Source of the DNA: UBA4661 sp002405405
Lineage (GTDB): Bacteria > Bacteroidota > Ignavibacteria > Kapaibacteriales > UBA4661
DNA length: 5,526 nucleotides
Assembly (NCBI GenBank): GCA_036847245.1
Contig: DAIUAL010000229.1
Location: 1 to 5,526 of the forward strand
Direction of reading: 5' to 3'
Shown here: one piece after another, positions 1 to 3,725 of the stretch
Layout: every line of letters begins with the position of its first letter
Position numbering within the stretch: position 1 is the first letter of the stretch
The notes under the pieces: generated by a model
What the model saw: only the letters and a program-made list of their open reading frames with translations
What the model was told of the DNA's origin: nothing
Database searches by the model: none
Made by a program: the position numbers and the translations under genes

Positions 1-1
1 G

Positions 2-673
2 CAGTTTGTGGTGCGTGGGATTTACAAACCCCGCGATAAAACTGTTGATGGTACACAGATGTTTTTTCATTGGAAATACCTTGATGAGCGCATGAGAATT
101 GATGATCAGCCACGTTCCGGCGAAGTAGGATGGTTTGTTGTAGTGATTAAAGATCCGAATCGTTCGGCAGAAATTTCCGAACAAATAGATGCACTCTTTA
201 AGAACTCACGTGCCGAAACAAAAACAGAAACTGAACGCGCTTTTCAGCAAGGGGTTTTGTCGGCGGCAGGTGCGATTGTGCAAGCCATCAACATCATGTC
301 TTTCGTGATTATCGGGATTATTTTTTTGGTGTTGGGGAATACCATGGCAATGTCTGCTCGTGAGCGAACACGCGAATATGCGGTCATGAAGTCACTGGGT
401 TTTACGGCAAAGCATTTGGTAATTTTTATTGCAGGTGAATCGCTGATGGTGGCATGTCTTGGTGCAGGGTTGGGATTATTCCTGCTCAATCCGCTGATTG
501 AGGGGTTTGCAATGGCAATTCCCAAGGGATTCTTTCCGGTGTTTTACTTGGAGAAAACAACGATTGCTTTAGCGATTGGTTCTGCGGTGATGATTGGGAT
601 TGGTGCTTCGATTATACCGACGATTCGTGCATTAAAGACCAGCATTGTTGATGGTTTGCGCTTTGTCGGGTAA
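2..673 (+). CDS. ABC transporter permease, MacB/FtsX family (C-terminal part, 5' truncated by window edge)
   Basis: Inner-membrane permease subunit of a MacB/LolCE-type ABC transporter, which couples cytoplasmic ATP hydrolysis to movement or extraction of an envelope substrate; the substrate cannot be told from the sequence. The frame is open to the left edge (Gln-Phe precede the GTG at 8), so that GTG is an internal valine and the true start lies outside. The 223 visible residues show the end of a periplasmic domain (about 1-85), then three hydrophobic segments at about 92-113, 138-165 and 186-208. After the first comes the charged FtsX-type cytoplasmic stretch ARERTREYAVMKSLGF, the usual contact with the ATPase. 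It ends in a natural stop after SIVDGLRFVG, so the C-terminus is intact. The next permease starts 749 bp downstream, an unusually wide gap for such pairs, filled by the GIY-YIG/repeat module. No ATPase gene is in the window; it may lie upstream. Confidence 0.9.
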   Translation, partial: QFVVRGIYKPRDKTVDGTQMFFHWKYLDERMRIDDQPRSGEVGWFVVVIKDPNRSAEISEQIDALFKNSRAETKTETERAFQQGVLSAAGAIVQAINIMSFVIIGIIFLVLGNTMAMSARERTREYAVMKSLGFTAKHLVIFIAGESLMVACLGAGLGLFLLNPLIEGFAMAIPKGFFPVFYLEKTTIALAIGSAVMIGIGASIIPTIRALKTSIVDGLRFVG

Positions 674-692
674 GCTGTGCTGTGAGCATAGC
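674..692 (+). other. Small hairpin just after the permease stop codon
   Basis: The seven bases GCTGTGC (674-680) can pair with GCATAGC (686-692) around a five-base loop, with one G-U wobble in RNA. It begins directly after the TAA. No T-run follows, so it is not a convincing intrinsic terminator; it might protect the 3' end of the message or be chance. Confidence 0.3.
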
Positions 693-699
693 AATAGAA

Positions 700-724
700 C
701 CCGTTCGCTGAGCCTGTCGAAGCG
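700..724 (+). repeat. REP-like palindromic repeat, left copy A
   Basis: The core 706-724 reads cgctgagcctgtcgaagcg. Its ends CGCT/AGCG pair, followed inward by a tandem G-A/A-G mismatch and one further G-C pair around a small loop. The reverse complement recurs right of the nuclease gene at 1301-1323, identical over 24 aligned positions except for one missing base, and again, more diverged, at 1118-1140. From memory, sequences of the type CTGAGCCTGTCGAAG are abundant intergenic repeats in many environmental bacterial genomes; that needs a search. Confidence 0.85.
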
Positions 725-755
725 AGTTGCAAAGGAATAATCAATCTCTGTCGTC

Positions 756-795
756 CGCTGAGACGTTCCCTGAGCTTGTCGAAGGGTTGTCGAAG
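756..795 (+). repeat. REP-like palindromic repeat, left copy B with partial flanking copies
   Basis: A full copy at 768-786 reads ccctgagcttgtcgaaggg and has the same orientation and layout as copy A. Its outer stem is CCCT/AGGG instead of CGCT/AGCG: the second pair has swapped from G-C to C-G, a compensatory change. A 5' half-copy (cgctgag, 756-762) precedes it and a 3' half-copy (ttgtcgaag, 787-795) follows it directly, so the block looks built from nested or rearranged copies. It ends 33 bp before the nuclease start codon. Confidence 0.8.
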
Positions 796-828
796 TAACT
801 GGTAATAATAATTCTTATAGTAAACAAT

Positions 829-1113
829 ATGTCCAAAGGATACCTCTACATACTCTTGTGTAGTAATGGCACATATTACACGGGTAGCACAACAGGCATG
901 GAAGCACGATTATATCAACATCAGCAGGGAGTAGGAGCAAATTACACTCAAAAGTACCTTCCTGTTCAATTAGTGTTTTGCCAAGAGTTTGATCGTATTG
1001 AAGAGGCATATCAACGAGAAAAGCAAATACAGGGCTGGAGCAGAAAGAAAAAAGAAGCATTGATTACAGGTGCATATGAATTATTACCAATGCTCTCGAA
1101 ATCAAAGCAGTAA
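829..1113 (+). CDS. Small stand-alone GIY-YIG nuclease domain protein
   Basis: A 94-residue protein made only of a GIY-YIG domain, the fold of the UvrC N-terminal nuclease and of intron homing endonucleases, which cut DNA with one metal ion. The first motif is YLYIL (5-9) and the second YYTGS (16-20), with Tyr17 as the likely catalytic tyrosine. Arg27 in EARLYQH is the expected catalytic arginine, and Glu64 in REKQIQGW the expected metal-binding glutamate. The tail SRKKKEALITG is typical of the single-domain bacterial branch. All key residues are present, so it looks active. No separate DNA-binding domain is attached, so target choice would rest on the domain itself or a partner. The ATG at 829 puts the family N-terminus at residue 5. 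No Shine-Dalgarno is seen; TATAGT at 816-821 is a possible -10 box without a good -35. Palindromic repeats lie on both sides in inverted orientation, suggesting they are its substrate or vehicle. The biological role is unknown. Confidence 0.88.
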   Translation: MSKGYLYILLCSNGTYYTGSTTGMEARLYQHQQGVGANYTQKYLPVQLVFCQEFDRIEEAYQREKQIQGWSRKKKEALITGAYELLPMLSKSKQ

Positions 1114-1116
1114 GCG

Positions 1117-1342
1117 TGCTTCGACGGTTCAGCGAACGGGTTTAGGAATGCACTTCGAAAGGCAATGAGAAAGAGTATAAGAATGCGCTTAGAAAGGCTA
1201 AGCNNNNNNNNNNGATCGGGGTAAGTTAATTACTTCTTAAGTCTTTTTTAACGGTGTTTAGTATGCTCTTCGAATGTTTCAGCTAACTGTGTTTATATTG
1301 CGCTTCGACGGCTCAGCGAACGGTTTTAAGAATGCACTTCGA
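1117..1342 (-). repeat. Degenerate tandem array of about 35-bp units carrying inverted REP-like repeats
   Basis: Unit starts, each beginning TGC followed by a (C)TTCGA- or CTTAGA-like sequence, can be placed at 1117, 1149, 1184, 1264, 1299 and 1333, giving spacings of 32-35 bp where the scaffold gap does not intervene. The best units, 1117-1148 and 1299-1332, share the core CTTCGACGGNTCAGCGAACG, the reverse complement of left copy A; the others are strongly decayed. A roughly 42-bp stretch is shared by 1117-1158 and 1299-1342, including the junction into the next unit (GAATGCACTTCGA), so the unit was multiplied as a whole. The array fills most of the 309 bp between the nuclease stop and the next permease; no gene is seen there. 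Strand is given as minus because the G-A-mismatch hairpin form lies on the bottom strand. Confidence 0.7.
1204..1213. other. Scaffold gap (ten N)
   Basis: Ten consecutive N inside the repeat array. A round number of N usually stands for an unknown gap length. The unit before the gap ends with a 6-bp hairpin, GCTTAG/CTAAGC (1187-1203). The assembly probably broke here because of the repeats, so the real array may be longer and could hold more copies or other sequence. Confidence 0.97.
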
Positions 1343-1412
1343 TTCTGCTTCAAGCTTAGGAAAAGCAGGATAAGTAAACGGGTTCACGAGTGTTTTTTAC
1401 AAGTATAAAGCA

Positions 1413-1417
1413 GAGAG
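1413..1417 (+). promoter_or_regulatory. Weak ribosome binding site supporting the ATG at 1423
   Basis: GAGAG lies five bases before the ATG at 1423. It is a modest Shine-Dalgarno-like match, but it supports this start over the in-frame GTG at 1390. Confidence 0.45.
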
Positions 1418-1422
1418 TCTCC

Positions 1423-2592
1423 ATGACGATTCCATTTTCCTATATCATCAAAAATTTCACCGCGCGAAAAGTTACATCGCTCGTAACACTTACGGGCATT
1501 GGGCTGGTGGTGTTTGTCTTTGCCGCAGTGCTGATGATGGCAACGGGCATTGAGAAAACCTTAGTTGCTACAGGTACAGAGGGCAATGTGATTATTGCTC
1601 GTAAGTCGTCGAGTGGCGAGATTACGAGTATTATTGACCGTGCAACCATGAATGTTTTGCTCACTACACCGGGCGTTGCCACTGCATCTGATGGTACACC
1701 ACTTGTTACCACTGATGGTGTTGCAATTCTCAACTTGACGAAGCGTAATGGCGGTATGAGTAATGTTGCCGCGCGTGGAGTATCACCGCAAGTGATGAGT
1801 ATTCGCTCATCAGTAAAAATAGTCGCAGGACGAATGTTTAATTTTGGTACACGCGAACTCATTGTTGGCGAGTCCTGCGAGAAAAACTTTTTAGGAACGC
1901 ATATCGGCGAGCGTGTGAAAATCGGTAGCGATGAATGGCTTATTGTGGGTGTTATGGCATCCGGTGGAACAGGATTTGATTCGGAGGTCTGGTGCGATAT
2001 TGAGCAATTGCAACAAGCACTCAATCGCAATCAATCCTTTTCAACAATCACGTTTCGTATTGAGAAACCCGACATGTTGGAGGGCTTTCAAATGCGCTTG
2101 GCTCGCGATCCTCGCTTGAATCAATTTGAAGCAGAAACCGAAAAGCGATTCTATGCGAAACAATCGGAAACGATGTCCATTTTTATTCGTGTCTTGGGGA
2201 TTTTTACTACGTTGATTTTTAGTACGGGAGCGATCATTGGAGCAATGATTACGATGTATGCGGCAGTTGCAAATCGCACGACTGAGATAGGGACATTGCG
2301 TGCTTTGGGCTTTCAGCGGTCGAGTATTTTGTATGCGTTTTTGGCAGAGGCATTGGTACTTTCACTTATTGGTGGTATGGTTGGAACGGCATTAGCATCG
2401 CTCTTGCAATTTGTGTCGATTTCAACACTCAATTTCGGTTCATTTTCTGAAGTGTCGTTCTCTTTTGCCATGACACCCGACATTGTTATCACAGCTATGG
2501 TTTTCTCGCTTGTCATGGGCTTTGTAGGTGGCTTCCTGCCGGCTTGGCGTGCCTCACTCATGGATATTTTGGCGGCACTGCGTGGTGGGTAG
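1423..2592 (+). CDS. ABC transporter permease, MacB/FtsX family
   Basis: Complete 389-residue inner-membrane permease with the MacB layout. The N-terminal helix at about 20-41 is preceded by the positively charged NFTARKVTS. A large periplasmic MacB-type domain follows at about 45-255, with typical elements such as AGRMFNFGTRELIVGE (135-150) and a GERVKIG/LIVGV strand pair. Three C-terminal helices lie at about 258-282, 303-330 and 353-376. Between the first two of these is the cytoplasmic coupling stretch NRTTEIGTLRALGF (284-297), which in this family contacts the ATPase. The ATG at 1423 is chosen over an in-frame GTG at 1390 because MTIPFSYIIKNF matches the usual short family N-terminus and a weak ribosome site precedes it. 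With the truncated permease upstream it probably forms one transporter; that gene pair is split by the nuclease/repeat module. It is the last gene of the + strand group, facing the convergent Sel1 gene. Substrate unknown; lipoprotein or small-molecule export are options. Confidence 0.92.
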   Translation: MTIPFSYIIKNFTARKVTSLVTLTGIGLVVFVFAAVLMMATGIEKTLVATGTEGNVIIARKSSSGEITSIIDRATMNVLLTTPGVATASDGTPLVTTDGVAILNLTKRNGGMSNVAARGVSPQVMSIRSSVKIVAGRMFNFGTRELIVGESCEKNFLGTHIGERVKIGSDEWLIVGVMASGGTGFDSEVWCDIEQLQQALNRNQSFSTITFRIEKPDMLEGFQMRLARDPRLNQFEAETEKRFYAKQSETMSIFIRVLGIFTTLIFSTGAIIGAMITMYAAVANRTTEIGTLRALGFQRSSILYAFLAEALVLSLIGGMVGTALASLLQFVSISTLNFGSFSEVSFSFAMTPDIVITAMVFSLVMGFVGGFLPAWRASLMDILAALRGG

Positions 2593-2631
2593 TTTTCTCT
2601 ATAGTCGCAGTAATGAATTGCTACTTTGTTT

Positions 2632-2659
2632 GTGGGGACATGCCATGGCATGTCCCTAC
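2632..2659. repeat. 28-bp near-perfect palindrome between convergent genes
   Basis: The dyad is centred on CCATGG (2643-2648). The inner 22 bp (2635-2656) are perfectly self-complementary, with half-site GGGACATGCCA. One G/T mismatch follows outward (2634/2657), then two more pairs. In RNA from the + strand the mismatch would be a G-U wobble, giving an uninterrupted 14-pair stem. No T-run follows on either side, so it is not a standard terminator. It is unrelated in sequence to the repeats around the nuclease gene. Intergenic palindromes beginning GTRGGGAC- are known to me from other genomes as dispersed repeats; copy number here is unknown. Confidence 0.8.
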
Positions 2660-2710
2660 GCAAGGAGGGAATGATAGCCATGTTTGGATTGAAGATGCGA
2701 TAGGGGAAAC

Positions 2711-3622
2711 TTACTTCCTGCGGCGTTTTGGAAGGGCAGTGAGCAAATCAGCTGAACGTTCTTCTGCCTCGCGGATGTGTTCAAAAGTCATACTCTCTTG
2801 CAAGGTTTGAATCTCTTTCATCATGTGTTCCTTCTGCTCTGTGCTGAGAGCATGTTTTTGTACATGTGCCACATAGTACCACGCGAGAGCTTCGACTTTG
2901 TTGGAATCGACTCCTGTACCTTCCGCGTAGGAATTCGCTATTTGAATCTGTGAATGAACATGTCCTCGTTCTGCCGCTTTCCGAAACCATTTGAATGCTG
3001 TGCGCACATCCTTTTCGACACCCATTGCTTCTGCATAGCATAGACCAAGACGATACTGTGCATCCTCATCATCTTGTTTTGCTGATTTAGTGAACCATCG
3101 GACTGCTTCTTGCGGATTCTGCGGAGCGCAGTCGCCATTCTCGTACATTGTGCCTAATACATATTGCGACAATGCTGATCCGCGATCGGCGGCACTACTT
3201 ATCCACTTGAACGCAAGAGCAGAGTCCTTGGGAATCTTTTCACCACTGAGATATAATGCACCAAGATTATGTTGCGCACGTACTTCGCCTTGCTCTGCTG
3301 ATTTAGTGTACCACAACACAGCTTGTTGCATGTTTTGCTCCAGGTGTTCTCCATCGGAATAGAGCAGACCAAGCGTGAGTTGCGCATGGGCATTACCTCG
3401 CGCGGCGGAGAGTTTGAACCATCGTATTGCCTCAGGGATATTTTTTTTGGTGTTGATGCCGAGCATATACATCGCCGCGACTTCATCTTGAGATTTTGGG
3501 AAGCCGAGCTTTGCTTTCTCCAAAGCATCTTGGAAGTATTCTACATCATCTTGTGCAAATAGAGCATGTGTGAATGCCACACCAACAAACATGAGAGCAA
3601 GTGTACAACGAATATAACGCAT
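2711..3622 (-). CDS. Secreted Sel1-like (TPR-type) repeat protein
   Basis: A 303-residue protein. Residues 1-23 (MRYIRCTLALMFVGVAFTHALFA) form a clear signal peptide with likely cleavage before QDD, so the mature protein should be in the periplasm or outside. Six Sel1-like repeats of about 36 residues follow at about 44-77, 78-113, 114-149, 150-185, 186-221 and 222-254. They fit the pattern AQ..LG.lY..G......d...A..W..kAA..G; the first and last are less regular. Such alpha-alpha superhelices serve as protein-binding scaffolds; the partner is unknown. The tail (about 255-303) is charged and helical, ending in PKRRRK. The frame is open to an ATG at 3691, but that codon lies inside the terminator hairpin of the upstream gene and would place about 23 residues before the signal peptide, so the ATG at 3622 is chosen. 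No Shine-Dalgarno or confident promoter was seen. A run of eight A (T at 3441-3448) lies in the first repeat. Confidence 0.88.
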   Translation of the reverse strand: MRYIRCTLALMFVGVAFTHALFAQDDVEYFQDALEKAKLGFPKSQDEVAAMYMLGINTKKNIPEAIRWFKLSAARGNAHAQLTLGLLYSDGEHLEQNMQQAVLWYTKSAEQGEVRAQHNLGALYLSGEKIPKDSALAFKWISSAADRGSALSQYVLGTMYENGDCAPQNPQEAVRWFTKSAKQDDEDAQYRLGLCYAEAMGVEKDVRTAFKWFRKAAERGHVHSQIQIANSYAEGTGVDSNKVEALAWYYVAHVQKHALSTEQKEHMMKEIQTLQESMTFEHIREAEERSADLLTALPKRRRK

Positions 3623-3663
3623 AGACTGTACGAGTGTGTAGAGCATTGCAACGATAGAATTGT

Positions 3664-3703
3664 ATAACAAACAAGAGCAGAAGCGCGACACTCCTGCTCT
3701 TGT
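3664..3703 (-). terminator. Intrinsic terminator of the Fe-S oxidoreductase gene
   Basis: ACAAGAGCAG (3671-3680) and CTGCTCTTGT (3694-3703) form a perfect 10-bp stem with a 13-base loop. On the minus strand the stem is followed by the T-rich TTGTTA, and it starts 22 bases after the stop codon of the Fe-S gene. The spacing and T-rich tail fit an intrinsic terminator. It separates the Fe-S gene from the Sel1 gene and overlaps the alternative Sel1 start at 3691, arguing against that start. The 13-base loop is rather long and the T-run interrupted, so some read-through is possible. Confidence 0.7.
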
Positions 3704-3725
3704 CTAAAGAGTCCGTAGATACGAA

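Larger units (their letters stand above)
700..1342 (+). mobile_element. Candidate repeat-bounded GIY-YIG nuclease module
   Basis: Composite feature: two palindromic repeats in one orientation on the left, a single small GIY-YIG nuclease gene, and inverted copies of the same repeat on the right. It sits in the space between two permease genes of one transporter, with both reading frames left whole. No transposase, integrase or RAYT-type Y1 protein is present, and no target-site duplication could be recognised. Mobility is inferred from the arrangement alone; the ends are set at the outermost clear repeat matches and could be off by tens of bases. The true length is uncertain because a scaffold gap lies inside. 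Confidence 0.5.

Noticed and set aside
8..673. GTG at 8 as the start of the first permease
   Set aside because: The frame is open upstream to the window edge, and the protein begins inside the periplasmic domain, so the gene is truncated and this GTG is internal.
829..1113. Homing endonuclease of a group I intron or intein
   Set aside because: Neither flanking gene is split, no intron core was recognised, and the protein lacks the extra DNA-binding modules usual in homing GIY-YIG enzymes.
1117..1342. CRISPR array
   Set aside because: The period is about 35 bp in all, without a conserved repeat alternating with unique spacers; units decay along their whole length and there are no cas genes.
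1390..1422. GTG at 1390 as start of the second permease
   Set aside because: It adds eleven residues not expected before the family N-terminus; the ATG at 1423 has a weak ribosome site and a typical start sequence.
1440..2030. 196-codon open frame on the minus strand
   Set aside because: It lies wholly inside the second permease, and its translation is low-complexity without recognisable domains, as expected for an antisense shadow.
2662..2703. Strong Shine-Dalgarno AAGGAGGG (2662-2669) followed by ATG at 2680 and a 7-codon frame
   Set aside because: The peptide (MFGLKMR) has no known counterpart and lies against the end of a convergent gene; one purine-rich match near a palindrome is easily chance.
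2888..2895. CTTCGAC match resembling the repeat core
   Set aside because: It is a short match inside the Sel1 coding region, without the palindromic partner.
3623..3691. ATG at 3691 (or 3646) as start of the Sel1-repeat protein
   Set aside because: The extension would precede a well-formed signal peptide starting at 3622, and the 3691 codon lies in the loop of the upstream gene's terminator.
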